Source: Rhodobacterales bacterium (GTDB lineage: Bacteria > Pseudomonadota > Alphaproteobacteria > Rhodobacterales > Rhodobacteraceae). From it: a stretch of 64,000 nt of DNA. Positions 17,274 to 26,528 of the stretch are shown here, in pieces (the stretch's first letter is position 1; each line of letters starts with the position of its first letter). The stretch lies in assembly GCA_026400355.1 (NCBI GenBank), contig JAPLPE010000019.1, forward strand, positions 124,001 through 188,000. The letters run 5' to 3'. The notes below the pieces were generated by a model, which searched no databases, was not told the origin of the DNA, and saw nothing but the letters and a program-made list of their open reading frames with translations. A program made the position numbers and the translations under genes.

Positions 17274-18449
17274 ATGTTTGCCCGTATCCTGAGCCGCCGC
17301 AAGGCAATCGGCCATGCGTTCGCCATTGGAACCCTGGCCCTCGCCGCTGCTTGTGCGCCGATTCCGGGAACGGGCACCGGCCCGACGGTCGAGGCCGGTG
17401 CGCCCGTCCAGGTGGCGCTTCTTGTCCCTGCGGGATCGGCGACCGCATCCGACAATTTCATCGCACAGAACCTTGAGAATGCCGCACGGCTGGCGATTGG
17501 GGACCTGAACGGAGTGCAGATCGACCTTAGGGTCTATGCAACCGCAGGCAATCCGGCGCAGGCGGCGACGGTGGCGACCTCGGCCGTGGCGGAGGGTGCG
17601 GATGTCATCCTCGGGCCGGTTTATGCCGAGGAAGCGAATGCCGTGGGGCTGGCGACCGCCGGATCGGGCGTGAACGTCATGGCCTTTTCGAACAACCCGA
17701 CGATTGCCGGGGGCAATGTGTTCATCCTGGGGCCGACGTTCCGCAACACGGCGGACCGGTTGGTACGCTATGGCGTGCGGACGGGCATCAACAGCTACAT
17801 GATTGTCCATTCCGAGGACCTGCAGGGCACGCTGGGCCGGGATGCGATATCCTCGGCAGTTCGTGCCAATGGCGGGGTCGTGGCTGGCGTGCAGAGCTAT
17901 CCCCTGTCGCAGCAGGGTATCCTGAGCCGGGCGCCGGCGATCGTGGCGGCAGCCAATGCTGCGGGTGCGCAGGCCGTGTTCACCACGGCGGGCGTCAATG
18001 CCGACCTGCCGATTCTGGCGACAGCCCTGCCGGAAGCGGGTCTGAACACTTCAGCCACGCGCATCATCGGGCTGACCCGGTGGAATGCCGCGCCGCAGGC
18101 GATGGCGCTGCCGGGACTGCAGGGCGGGTTGTTCGCCATCCCTGATCATCAGATGAACTCGATCTTTGAAAGCCGCTATCAGACGGCCTACGGCGCCGCG
18201 CCGCATCCGCTGGCCGGGCTTGCCTATGACGGGATAGCGGCTGTCGGAGCGCTGATGGCACGGGGCGGTGGTGATCCGCTGGGTCGGGCATCCCTAACGC
18301 AAGGACAGGGCTTTGAGGGAACCTCCGGCATCTTCCGGTTCCTGTCTGACGGCACCAATGAGCGAGGCCTTGCCGTGGCTGAAGTGCGCAACAATCAGGT
18401 GGTCATCCTTGAACCCGCCCCCCGCAGTTTCTCTGGCGCCGGTTTCTGA
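17274..18449 (+). CDS. Penicillin-binding protein activator-like lipoprotein (LpoA/YraM type)
   Basis: 391 residues. A lipoprotein signal peptide ends in LALAAAC, where the Cys is lipidated. The remainder is a periplasmic-binding-protein-like fold (VQVALLVPAG, NLENAARLAIGDLNGV, GADVILGPVYAEEA), as in the C-terminal domain of LpoA, which activates the glycosyltransferase/transpeptidase PBP1A from the outer membrane. The N-terminal TPR domain of E. coli LpoA is absent, as in other alphaproteobacteria. ATG 17274 is preceded by AAGAGGGAGAG. The 3' end overlaps the presumed glnD start. Confidence 0.85.
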   Translation: MFARILSRRKAIGHAFAIGTLALAAACAPIPGTGTGPTVEAGAPVQVALLVPAGSATASDNFIAQNLENAARLAIGDLNGVQIDLRVYATAGNPAQAATVATSAVAEGADVILGPVYAEEANAVGLATAGSGVNVMAFSNNPTIAGGNVFILGPTFRNTADRLVRYGVRTGINSYMIVHSEDLQGTLGRDAISSAVRANGGVVAGVQSYPLSQQGILSRAPAIVAAANAAGAQAVFTTAGVNADLPILATALPEAGLNTSATRIIGLTRWNAAPQAMALPGLQGGLFAIPDHQMNSIFESRYQTAYGAAPHPLAGLAYDGIAAVGALMARGGGDPLGRASLTQGQGFEGTSGIFRFLSDGTNERGLAVAEVRNNQVVILEPAPRSFSGAGF

Positions 18450-21225
18450 ACAGGCCGCGACCGTTCTGAATGATCCCACGCCGGACAGTCTGATCTGTCC
18501 GGCGTCGTCTATTTTTGACGCGGGCACAGTTCGGGCGGCGCTGGATCGGGCGATTGTCGGGTTGACGGATGAACGCGACATCCGGCGCGAAGCTGTGCGC
18601 GTGCTGTCCGAGGCGCGGGCGCGCGGGGCGGTGACGATTGCGGCGGCCTTCACCGCGCGGCCCTTTGATTCGCGGCCGACGACGCGGGCCTATACCTGGC
18701 TCACCGATCAGGTCGTGACGGCGGTCTTTGATCTGGCGCGACTGCGGTTGCATCCCCTGTCCAATCCGACGGGTGGTGAGCATGTCTCTCTGATCGCAGT
18801 GGGCGGATATGGGCGGGGCGAAATGGCGCCCTATTCCGATATCGACCTTCTGTTCGTGACCCCGTGGAAGGTTACGCCCTGGGCCGAGAGCCTGATCGAA
18901 TCGATGCTCTATATCCTGTGGGATCTGCGGCTGAAGGTTGGCCATGCCTCGCGGTCGATCAAGGAATGCCTGCACATGGCGCGGACGGATTTCACAATCC
19001 GGACGTCCATGGTCGAGATGCGGCATATCGCGGGCGATGCGAAGCTGGCAGAAACGCTTCGCGAGAAGCTGTGGAACGAGTTGTTCAAGGCGACTGCGCC
19101 GCAGTTCATCGAAGCGAAGCTCGCCGAGCGGGCCGAGCGGCACCAGAGGCAAGGCGGGCAACGCTATGTGGTCGAGCCCAATGTGAAAGAGGGCAAGGGG
19201 GGGCTGCGGGACCTGCAGTCGCTCTACTGGATCGGGAAGTATGTGTACGGGGTGCGCGAGGCTGCGGACCTTGTGCCGCTGGGCGTCTTCACCCCTGACG
19301 AATATGCGACCTTTGTAAAGGCCGAGGATTTCCTTTGGGCGGTGCGATGCCATCTGCATCTGATCACCGGGCGGGCAATGGATCAGCTGACTTTTGACCT
19401 GCAGGTCGAGGTGGCGGCGCGGATGGATTACAGGGACGGACGCGGTCGGCGGGCGGTCGAGTTTTTCATGCAGGATTACTTCCGCCATGCGACGCGGGTG
19501 GGAGAGCTGACGCGCATCTTTCTGACGGCGCAGGAAGCCACGCATGTGAAATCGGAGCCGATGCTGACCCGGCTTCTGACCCGGAAGAAGAAGGCAAAGG
19601 CGCCCTATGCGATCAAGCAGAACCGGCTGACGGTGGAGGACGAGACGGCGTTCTTTGGCGACAAGCTGAACATGCTGCGAATATTCGAAGAGGCGCTGAG
19701 GACGGGGACGCTGCTGCATCCGGACGCGATGCGGCTTTTATCGGCGAACCTGCGGCTGATCGATGCCGAGATGCGCGAGGACCCGGAGGCGAACCGGATC
19801 TTCCTTGACCTGCTCTTGAAGCACGGGAACCCCGAGCGGGGGCTGCGACGGATGAACGAGCTGGGGGTGCTGGACGCGTTCATCCCGGAATTCGCGCCTA
19901 TCGTCGCGATGATGCAGTTCAACATGTATCACGCCTATACGGTGGACGAGCATATCATCCAGTGCATCAGCCATCTGGCCCGGATCGAGCGGGGCGAGCT
20001 GATCGAGGAATTGCCCGTTGCGTCGTCGATCCTGAAGGCCGGCGTGAACCGGCGGGTGCTTTATGTGGCGCTGCTCCTGCATGATATCGGCAAGGGGCGG
20101 GACGAGGATCATTCGGTGGTGGGGGCGCAGATCGCCCGCAAGCTTGCGCCGCGACTGGGGCTGAACAGACGGGAATGCGAGACGGTCGAATGGCTGGTCC
20201 GCTACCATCTGCTCATGTCGGACATGGCGCAGAAGCGGGACCTGTCCGAGCCGCGCACGGTGCGGGACTTTGCCAAGGCGGTGAAGACGAAGGAACGGCT
20301 GGACCTGCTGACGGTGCTGACAGTTTGTGACATTCGCGGCGTCGGGCCGGGGACGTGGAACAACTGGAAGGCCATGTTGTTACGGGCGCTGTACCGGGCG
20401 ACCGATACGGCGCTGAGTACCGGGGCGGAGGCGCTGAACCGCGAGGCGCGGGAGGACGAGGCGAAACGGGCCCTGCGGGAGGCGCTGGCCGAATGGCCTG
20501 CCGCCGATCTGCGGGTCGAAACGGGGCGGCATTACGGGCCCTACTGGCAGGGGCTGTCCACGGCGGCCCATTTGGTGTTTGCGAACCTGTTGCGCGGCAT
20601 CCGCGATGACGAGGTGCGGATCGACCTGCATCCCGATCCTGACCGGGATGCAACGCGGGCCTGTTTTGCCATGTCGGACCATCCGGGGCTGTTTTCACGG
20701 ATGACCGGGGCGCTGGCGCTGGTCGGTGCAAACGTGGTCGATGCGCGGACCTATACGTCCAAGGACGGTTATGCGACCGCGATCTTCTGGGTGCAGGATG
20801 TTGAGGGGCACCCTTACGAGGTGTCGCGCCTGCCGCGCCTGCGGTCCATGATCATCAAGACGCTGCGCGGCGAGGTCGTAGCGCGGGATGCGCTGAAGGA
20901 CCGCGACAGGATCAAGAAGCGGGAACAGGCGTTCCGGGTGCCAACCTCGATCACCTTCGACAACGAGGGGTCAGAGATCTATACGATCATCGAGGTGGAC
21001 ACGCGCGACAGGCCGGGCCTGTTGCACGATCTGACGCGGACGATGGCCAACAACAACGTCTATATTGCAAGCGCCGTGATCGCGACCTTTGGCGAACAGG
21101 TCGTCGACACGTTCTATGTCAAGGACATGTTCGGCTTGAAGTTCCATACCGAAGCAAAGCAGAAGTCGCTGGAGCGCAAGCTGCGCGAGGCGATCGAGCT
21201 TGGGGCTGAGCGCGCGCGGTCATGA
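18409..21225 (+). CDS. glnD: Bifunctional [protein-PII] uridylyltransferase / uridylyl-removing enzyme
   Basis: About 938 residues. Senses glutamine and modifies PII proteins with UMP, or removes it, to steer nitrogen control. Domains in order: nucleotidyltransferase with VGGYGRGEMAPYSDIDLLFV, a linker, the HD hydrolase with HDIGKGRDEDHS, and two C-terminal ACT domains (starting DHPGLFSRMTGAL and DRPGLLHDLTRTM). The start is uncertain: TTG 18409 has AGGTGG upstream and gives normal length; ATG 18358 is the alternative. Either lies inside the lipoprotein gene, meaning overlapping genes of about 41-92 bp. Confidence 0.93.
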   Translation: MNPPPAVSLAPVSEQAATVLNDPTPDSLICPASSIFDAGTVRAALDRAIVGLTDERDIRREAVRVLSEARARGAVTIAAAFTARPFDSRPTTRAYTWLTDQVVTAVFDLARLRLHPLSNPTGGEHVSLIAVGGYGRGEMAPYSDIDLLFVTPWKVTPWAESLIESMLYILWDLRLKVGHASRSIKECLHMARTDFTIRTSMVEMRHIAGDAKLAETLREKLWNELFKATAPQFIEAKLAERAERHQRQGGQRYVVEPNVKEGKGGLRDLQSLYWIGKYVYGVREAADLVPLGVFTPDEYATFVKAEDFLWAVRCHLHLITGRAMDQLTFDLQVEVAARMDYRDGRGRRAVEFFMQDYFRHATRVGELTRIFLTAQEATHVKSEPMLTRLLTRKKKAKAPYAIKQNRLTVEDETAFFGDKLNMLRIFEEALRTGTLLHPDAMRLLSANLRLIDAEMREDPEANRIFLDLLLKHGNPERGLRRMNELGVLDAFIPEFAPIVAMMQFNMYHAYTVDEHIIQCISHLARIERGELIEELPVASSILKAGVNRRVLYVALLLHDIGKGRDEDHSVVGAQIARKLAPRLGLNRRECETVEWLVRYHLLMSDMAQKRDLSEPRTVRDFAKAVKTKERLDLLTVLTVCDIRGVGPGTWNNWKAMLLRALYRATDTALSTGAEALNREAREDEAKRALREALAEWPAADLRVETGRHYGPYWQGLSTAAHLVFANLLRGIRDDEVRIDLHPDPDRDATRACFAMSDHPGLFSRMTGALALVGANVVDARTYTSKDGYATAIFWVQDVEGHPYEVSRLPRLRSMIIKTLRGEVVARDALKDRDRIKKREQAFRVPTSITFDNEGSEIYTIIEVDTRDRPGLLHDLTRTMANNNVYIASAVIATFGEQVVDTFYVKDMFGLKFHTEAKQKSLERKLREAIELGAERARS

Positions 21226-21252
21226 CGTTCTGCCGGTGAGAGGACGACGCCG

Positions 21253-22791
21253 TTGAGACCTGTCAGACTGATCCGGGGGATCGTGACCGTGGGGTCCTGG
21301 ACCATGCTGTCGCGCGTGGCGGGCTTTGCGCGCGACGTGATGATGGCGGCCTATCTGGGGTCGGGTCCGGTGGCCGAGGCGTTTCTGGTGGCCTTTTCCC
21401 TGCCCAACATGTTCCGCCGCTTCTTTGCCGAAGGGGCGTTCAACATGGCCTTTGTGCCGATGTTCGCCAAAAAGCTGGAAGGCGGCGAGGACGCGCAGGG
21501 CTTTGCCCGGGATGCGTTCAACGGGCTGGGGAGCCTGCTGATCATCTTCACCGTGGTGGGCACGTTTGCGATGCCGTGGCTGGTCTATGCGATGGCGAGC
21601 GGGTTTGCGGGTGATCCGCGGTTCGATCTCGCTGTGACCTTTGGCAGGATTTCGTTTTCCTACATCCTGTTCATTTCTCTTGTTGCGCTTCTGTCGGGTG
21701 TTTTGAACGCCTATGGGCGGTTCACCGAGGCAGGGTTCGTGCCTGTGCTGATGAACCTGATGTTCATTGCAGCGATGCTGTTTGCCGACTGGATGGGCTG
21801 GGACATGGGGCTGGCCCTGTCCTGGACGGTGCCGGTCACTGGGATCGCGCAACTGGCGTTTACCTGGTGGGCGGCGCACAAGGCCGGGTTGCGGTTCGTC
21901 CCGGGCCTGCCGCGCTGGACACCGGAGCTGAAGCGGCTTGCGATCATTGCGGGGCCTGCGATTCTTGCGGGCGGGGTGGTGCAGATCAACCTGCTGGTCG
22001 GGCGGCAGGTAGCGAGCTTTACCGAGGGTGCCGTCGCCTGGCTGTCTTATGCGGACAGGCTCTATCAGTTGCCCTTGGGCGTGGTGGGGATCGCGATCGG
22101 GACGGTGCTGTTGCCCGATCTGTCGCGGCGGCTCCGGGCGGGCGATGTGGACGGGGCCCGGGGGGCGTTCAACCGGGCTACCGAGATTTCGCTGGCCCTG
22201 ACCGTGCCTGCGGCGGTGGCGCTGCTGGTGATCCCGGTGCCGCTGATCTCGGTCCTTTACGAGCGGGGCGCGTTCGGGGCGGAGGATACTATCGCGACGG
22301 CGCTCGTGCTGGCGATCTATGGGGCGGGACTGCCGGCCTTTGTGCTGCACAAGGTCTTGCAGCCGTTGTTCTTTGCGCGCGAGGACACGCGGCGGCCGTT
22401 CAATTATGCGGTCGTGTCGATGGTGGTGAACCTTGTGGTGGCGGTCGGGCTGATGCCTGTGATCGGCTTCGCGGCGGCGGCTCTGGCAACGACGGTCGCG
22501 GGCTGGGGGATGGTGGTGCAGTTGTGGTTCGGGTCGCGCCGCATGGGGGATGCAGCGGTTCTGGACGCACGTCTGAAGGGGCGGTTGTGGCGCATTCTGG
22601 TGGCGTCGGTTGTGATGGGTGCCGTGCTGTGGGGTCTTGGGATGGTGATGGCGCCGCTTCTTGCGATGCCGACGGTGCGGTATTTCGCGCTGATGGGGTT
22701 GGTGGCGGTGGGGATCCTGGCTTATTTCGGAGCGGGGTTTGCAATTGGGGCGTTTCGGCTGGCGGAGTTGCGGGCGGCGTTCCGGAGATAG
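21253..22791 (+). CDS. murJ: Lipid II flippase MurJ (MviN family)
   Basis: 512 residues, about 14 hydrophobic segments. Moves the peptidoglycan precursor lipid II across the inner membrane. Characteristic pieces are GSWTMLSRVAGFARDVMMA at the N-terminus, AFLVAFSLPNMFRRFFAEGAF and FFAREDTRRPFNYA. The TTG start at 21253 begins right at the conserved first helix; AGAGGACG precedes it. It follows glnD by 27 bp, and glnD-murJ is a frequent alphaproteobacterial pair. Confidence 0.94.
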   Translation: MRPVRLIRGIVTVGSWTMLSRVAGFARDVMMAAYLGSGPVAEAFLVAFSLPNMFRRFFAEGAFNMAFVPMFAKKLEGGEDAQGFARDAFNGLGSLLIIFTVVGTFAMPWLVYAMASGFAGDPRFDLAVTFGRISFSYILFISLVALLSGVLNAYGRFTEAGFVPVLMNLMFIAAMLFADWMGWDMGLALSWTVPVTGIAQLAFTWWAAHKAGLRFVPGLPRWTPELKRLAIIAGPAILAGGVVQINLLVGRQVASFTEGAVAWLSYADRLYQLPLGVVGIAIGTVLLPDLSRRLRAGDVDGARGAFNRATEISLALTVPAAVALLVIPVPLISVLYERGAFGAEDTIATALVLAIYGAGLPAFVLHKVLQPLFFAREDTRRPFNYAVVSMVVNLVVAVGLMPVIGFAAAALATTVAGWGMVVQLWFGSRRMGDAAVLDARLKGRLWRILVASVVMGAVLWGLGMVMAPLLAMPTVRYFALMGLVAVGILAYFGAGFAIGAFRLAELRAAFRR

Positions 22792-22853
22792 GTTGGGGGC
22801 GCTCGTGCCGCGCGGCGCAGGGCATTGCTTGTGGTGGGGTGAACCCCGCCCTT

Positions 22854-23150
22854 GGTGTTCGGTCCCGGCATCTGGTGGATCGGGTCGAGGATGAATCGAT
22901 CCGGCTCTGATGTCCAGATTTTGCAGATGTATTCATAGGGCGTGAGCCCGTTCGGCGTCTTCAGCCTTCGAGCGAAGTTGTAGGCCGCCAGAAAGTCGGC
23001 GAGATGCGCGCGCAGCTGGGCATGGTCGTCGTAGTGGTATCGCTTGACCGTCGCATCTTTGATGGTGCGGTTCATTCTCTCGACCTGTCCTTTGGTCCAG
23101 GGATGGTTGGGCTTGGTCAGCCGGTGCTCGATTCCGCCTCGCCACGGTCG
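22854..23150 (-). mobile_element. C-terminal fragment of an IS481-type transposase
   Basis: About 99 codons reading GIEHRLTKPNHPW, GQVERMNRTIKDATVKRYH, LADFLAAYNFARRLKT and GLTPYEYICKIWTSEPDRF, the familiar C-terminal part of the DDE integrase core of IS481 elements. The first two thirds are missing, the residues before GIEHRL suggest an internal deletion (WRG joined straight to GIEHRL), and the normal stop after the MPG-x-NT ending has been lost. It butts against an IS1-type fragment on the other strand near 23160. Confidence 0.85.
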
Positions 23151-23161
23151 CTCGGACCGGT

Positions 23162-23488
23162 GACGCAATCTTCGGCAAGCCCGACATGTCGCAGGTGGGA
23201 ACTTCGCACATTGAGCGCCAGAACCTGACCATGCGGATGGGTATGCGCCGGTTCACCCGCCTGACCAACGCTTTCTCAAAGAAGGCAGAAAACCATGCTT
23301 ACGCCGTGGCCCTGCACTTCATGCACTACAACTTCTGCCGGACCCACAAAACGCTGCGCATGACGCCTGCGATGGCCGCTGGCCTCGTATCCAGCCCGTG
23401 GGAAATCGAAGACCTTGTGGCGCTGGTGGAAGCGGCAGCACCTGCGCCCAAGAAGCGGGGCCCCTACAAGCCCCGTCAGAAAACATAA
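23162..23488 (+). mobile_element. C-terminal fragment of an IS1-type transposase
   Basis: About 108 codons ending at TAA 23486. The text IFGKPDMSQVGTSHIERQNL, TMRMGMRRFTRLTNAFSKK, HYNFCRTHKTLRMTPAMAAG and WEIEDLVALVE matches the C-terminal half of DDE transposases annotated as IS1 family in Rhodobacterales. The upstream zinc-ribbon and first catalytic Asp are absent, so it is a remnant. A perfect hairpin follows immediately at its stop codon. Confidence 0.8.
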
Positions 23489-23511
23489 GGCCCCGCCGAA
23501 ACGGGGCCTTA
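23486..23511. terminator. Perfect 10-bp hairpin after the IS1-type fragment
   Basis: TAAGGCCCCG at 23486-23495 pairs with CGGGGCCTTA at 23502-23511, with loop CCGAAA. The stop codon of the transposase fragment lies in the stem. No U-tract follows on the plus strand, but the minus strand runs into TGTTTTC, so it could end transcription from the right, such as from the MazF-like gene. Confidence 0.6.
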
Positions 23512-23626
23512 TCGGCATCAGGACAAGTTTGCAGTCACCAGACCTGATGGCCAGCCGAAGCTGGACTTAAGTGCCGATGTTACCGGCGACTAGCACCTTA
23601 TAGTGAAACGGAGCCTGAAATTCAAA

Positions 23627-24028
23627 TCACAATCCCAACCCAGCCCTGACACAATTGCGGACGGCTTCCGGCGTAGCTGCGTCAATCACTCGCACATCGT
23701 AAACGCGCTGCCCTTGGCTTTTGCCCGCGAACAGTAGCCGGAGGCGATGAAACGCGACCGTAAGAACCATGTCACCCTTCACCCACGCGACCGGGCTAGT
23801 GTAAGGGTCCGGCAGCGGAGGATTTAGCGTGATCTGCATATGATGGGCGCAAACTTTCTTCGGAGGTGTAGTGCTAAGAGGTACAACGGCGCAAAGGTGT
23901 TGTCGCCCGGTTAAAGGTGGTGAAAGGACTATGCAGGGGCGTCTCCCGACCATTTCGGGCGGCCTGAAGCCTTCTGAAAGATCAACGCGAACAATCGTTC
24001 CAGGGGCGGGGTGAAGCACTACGATCAT
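23627..24028 (-). CDS. PemK/MazF-like toxin-family protein, solitary
   Basis: 133 residues. The start (MIVVLHPAPGTIVRVDLS), GRRPCIVLSPP and a mid-protein VVPLSTTPP are those of PemK/MazF proteins, whose toxic members are mRNA interferases. It lacks an adjacent antitoxin reading frame on either side, so it may be a stray, a cellular homologue, or paired in trans. It lies next to insertion-sequence remnants and has lower GC than its neighbours, suggesting recent arrival. An in-frame ATG at 24061 is possible, but the conserved domain starts at 24028. Confidence 0.7.
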   Translation of the reverse strand: MIVVLHPAPGTIVRVDLSEGFRPPEMVGRRPCIVLSPPLTGRQHLCAVVPLSTTPPKKVCAHHMQITLNPPLPDPYTSPVAWVKGDMVLTVAFHRLRLLFAGKSQGQRVYDVRVIDAATPEAVRNCVRAGLGL

Positions 24029-24201
24029 GCCGCAAGTTACAAATTCCCGGCTGGGTTGCAACTTTCATAAATCAAACTGACCCACTACCGACCTGTCCCC
24101 GGCCGTTGACATTGCGACGCGCTCCTTGTGCCGGTTCGTATTGCATATGCCAAGGCACGAATCCTATCAACTCGACCCGCGACTCAGCAAAGGAACCCGC
24201 C

Positions 24202-24627
24202 ATGGCCCAACTCGTCTTCGTCAACCTGCCCGTCACCGACATTGCCCGTGCCCGGACGTTCTACGGCAGCCTTGGGTTTACCTTTGACCCGCGCTTTCAG
24301 GACGAGACGAGTTCGTGCGTGGTCGTCTCGGACACGATCTTCTTCATGATCATGGAACATGAAAAGTTCCGCAGCTTCGCCCCGAAACCCTTGGCCGATC
24401 CGGCGACTTCGACGGCGGTCCTTGTCGCCCTGTCACGGGACAGCAGGCAGGCGGTGGATGACTTCATGGCCGCAGCGCTGGCCCATGGCGGGACGAACAA
24501 CAACAAGCCGCAGGAAATGGGCGACTACATGTACGGCCAGTCCGTCTGCGACCCTGATGGCAATGTGCTTGAGGTGATGTGGATGGATGTCGAGGCCGCG
24601 ATGAAGGCCTGGGGCATGGCGGGCTGA
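24202..24627 (+). CDS. VOC (glyoxalase/bleomycin-resistance) family protein
   Basis: 141 residues of the vicinal-oxygen-chelate fold. Starts AQLVFVNLPVTDIARARTFYG, a typical first beta-alpha unit, and ends with DPDGNVLEVMWMD, the usual metal-site strand of the second module. Members include glyoxalases, dioxygenases and small-molecule resistance proteins; this short single-domain form resembles uncharacterised lactoylglutathione-lyase-like proteins. AAAGGAACC lies 8 bp before ATG 24202. Substrate not predictable. Confidence 0.85.
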   Translation: MAQLVFVNLPVTDIARARTFYGSLGFTFDPRFQDETSSCVVVSDTIFFMIMEHEKFRSFAPKPLADPATSTAVLVALSRDSRQAVDDFMAAALAHGGTNNNKPQEMGDYMYGQSVCDPDGNVLEVMWMDVEAAMKAWGMAG

Positions 24628-24750
24628 GCCGGGGAGAGGGGACGCCGCCCCCTCGCCCCGGGGTACTTGGGCCAGGGTCAGAGACCAACAGCGCAATTTC
24701 GTCGGCGCCGTCTTCGTCCCATGGTCATGACATAGTTTGGGGAATCATCA

Positions 24751-25572
24751 GTGCCGTATCTGACTGCAAATGATGGAACGCGCCTGCATTACACCGACGA
24801 AGGCACAGGCAAGCAGGTCCTTTGCCTTGCGGGTCTGACGCGCAACGGGCGGGATTTCGACCATGTGGCGCCGCATCTGAAGGGTGTCCGGCTGATCCGT
24901 CCGGACTATCGCGGGCGGGCCCTGTCGGACCGGGCCGATCCTGCAACCTATACCATACCACAGGAGGCGGCGGATGCGGTCGCCCTTCTCGATCATCTGG
25001 GGATTGACCGGGCAGCGGTGCTTGGCACCTCGCGCGGGGGCCTGATTTCCATGTGGCTCGCCCGGACGGCACGTGACCGCTTATCCGGCGTCGCGCTGAA
25101 CGACATCGGGCCCGAGATTGCGACCGAGGGGCTTGCTGTCATAAGTGGCTATCTGGGCCGTAATCCGGTGCAGCGGACATGGGAAGAGGCGGCGCGCGCC
25201 CGTGCCACGCATTGGACGGGGTTTCACGGTGTGCCACATGAACGCTGGCTGGCCGAGGTCATGAACCACTATGACGAGACGCCCGATGGCCTTGTGATCC
25301 GCTATGACCCCCGCCTGCGGGATGCTGTCTTTGGCGGCGGCGTACAGCCTTCGCCCGACCTTTGGCCGCTGTTCGATAAGCTGGCAGGCCTGCCTCTTGC
25401 TCTGATCCGGGGCGAGACGTCGGACCTTCTGTCCCGCGCGACTGCGGCCGAAATGGTCCGCCGCCGTCCGGACATGCTTTTTGCCGAAGTACCCGGGCGC
25501 GGCCATGTGCCCTTTCTGGACGAACCTGTGGCGCTTGACGTGCTGCACCGCTGGCTGGAGATGATCCCATGA
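24751..25572 (+). CDS. Alpha/beta hydrolase
   Basis: 273 residues with N-terminal ANDGTRLHYTDEGTGK, nucleophile motif LGTSRGGLISM (Ser in GTSRGG) and C-terminal His in GRGHVPFLDEP, so the catalytic triad looks intact. It is the first of four genes (hydrolase, PLP-dependent dehydratase, enol-lactonase-like hydrolase, MFS transporter) joined by 4-bp overlaps or short gaps. GTG 24751 is chosen because GGGGAATC precedes it and the conserved strand starts immediately. The substrate is unknown. Confidence 0.85.
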   Translation: MPYLTANDGTRLHYTDEGTGKQVLCLAGLTRNGRDFDHVAPHLKGVRLIRPDYRGRALSDRADPATYTIPQEAADAVALLDHLGIDRAAVLGTSRGGLISMWLARTARDRLSGVALNDIGPEIATEGLAVISGYLGRNPVQRTWEEAARARATHWTGFHGVPHERWLAEVMNHYDETPDGLVIRYDPRLRDAVFGGGVQPSPDLWPLFDKLAGLPLALIRGETSDLLSRATAAEMVRRRPDMLFAEVPGRGHVPFLDEPVALDVLHRWLEMIP

Positions 25573-26528
25573 ACATCGACATGATCCGCGCCGCCGAGGC
25601 GCGCGCCAAAGGCCACGTCCGCGAAACGCCGCTCCTCTGGGCACCGGGCATAGACAAGATCGCGGGGCGGCGCGTCTTCGTGAAGGCGGAATGCCTGCAA
25701 CTGACCGGGTCGTTCAAGTTCCGGGGCGGCTGGTCGGCGGTCTCGGCGCTTGACCCTGATACGCGGGCGCGGGGGGTGATCGCGTTTTCGTCTGGCAACC
25801 ATGCGCAGGGGGTCGGGCTGGCGGCGCGGATGCACGGCGTCCCTGCCGTCATCATCATGCCGCGCGACGCGCCCAAGGCCAAGATCGACGGCACCCGCGC
25901 CTTTGGGGCCGAGGTCGTGCTTTATGACCGCGAGACAGAGGACCGCGATGCCATCGGCGCGGCCCTGTCGGCCGAGCGCGGCTTGACCCTCATCAAGCCC
26001 TATGACGATGCCCAAGTGATCGCAGGTCAGGGGACTGCAGGACTTGAGATCGCGGCGCAGGCGGCGGGGATCACTTCGGCGGATGTGCTTGTCTGCTGCG
26101 GCGGCGGCGGGCTCACCTCGGGCATCGCGCTGGCTTTGGAAGCCAATGCGCCGGGTCTGCGCGCCCGCCCGGTGGAGCCTGAGGGCTTTGACGACGTCAC
26201 CCGGTCGCTCGCTGCGGGCCGGATCGTGCGCAACTCCCGCCTGTCGGGGTCGATCTGCGATGCCATCGTGACACCCCAACCTGGCGAGATCACCTTTCCG
26301 ATCCTGAGCCGCCTTTGTGGTTCGGGCATCGCCGTCCCGGATGGCGATTGCCTGCACGCGATGGCGGCGGCCTTCCGCCACCTCAAGATCGTGCTGGAAC
26401 CCGGCGGGGCCGTGGCGCTGGCAGCCGCGCTCTACCACCCCAAGGCCGTTGAGGGGGACGCCGTGATCGTCGTGGCATCAGGTGGAAACGTGGACCCAGA
26501 GATATTCCAGAGGGCCGTGCGGACGTGA
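25569..26528 (+). CDS. Threonine/serine dehydratase-like PLP enzyme
   Basis: 319 residues of the fold-II PLP family. The PLP Lys is residue 50 in LTGSFKFRGG, with the substrate loop SSGNHAQGVG, the phosphate-binding loop CGGGGLTSG and SGGNVD near the C-terminus. Such enzymes deaminate serine or threonine, or related beta-hydroxy amino acids, to a 2-oxoacid. It is shorter than biosynthetic IlvA and has no ACT-like domain, suggesting a catabolic role. ATGA overlap with the upstream hydrolase and GTGA overlap with the following gene show a single transcript. Confidence 0.88.
   Translation: MNIDMIRAAEARAKGHVRETPLLWAPGIDKIAGRRVFVKAECLQLTGSFKFRGGWSAVSALDPDTRARGVIAFSSGNHAQGVGLAARMHGVPAVIIMPRDAPKAKIDGTRAFGAEVVLYDRETEDRDAIGAALSAERGLTLIKPYDDAQVIAGQGTAGLEIAAQAAGITSADVLVCCGGGGLTSGIALALEANAPGLRARPVEPEGFDDVTRSLAAGRIVRNSRLSGSICDAIVTPQPGEITFPILSRLCGSGIAVPDGDCLHAMAAAFRHLKIVLEPGGAVALAAALYHPKAVEGDAVIVVASGGNVDPEIFQRAVRT

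Noticed and set aside
18403-19719. Long minus-strand frame opposite glnD
   Set aside because: Low-complexity Arg/Pro/His-rich text typical of an antisense shadow; glnD domains cover the same DNA.
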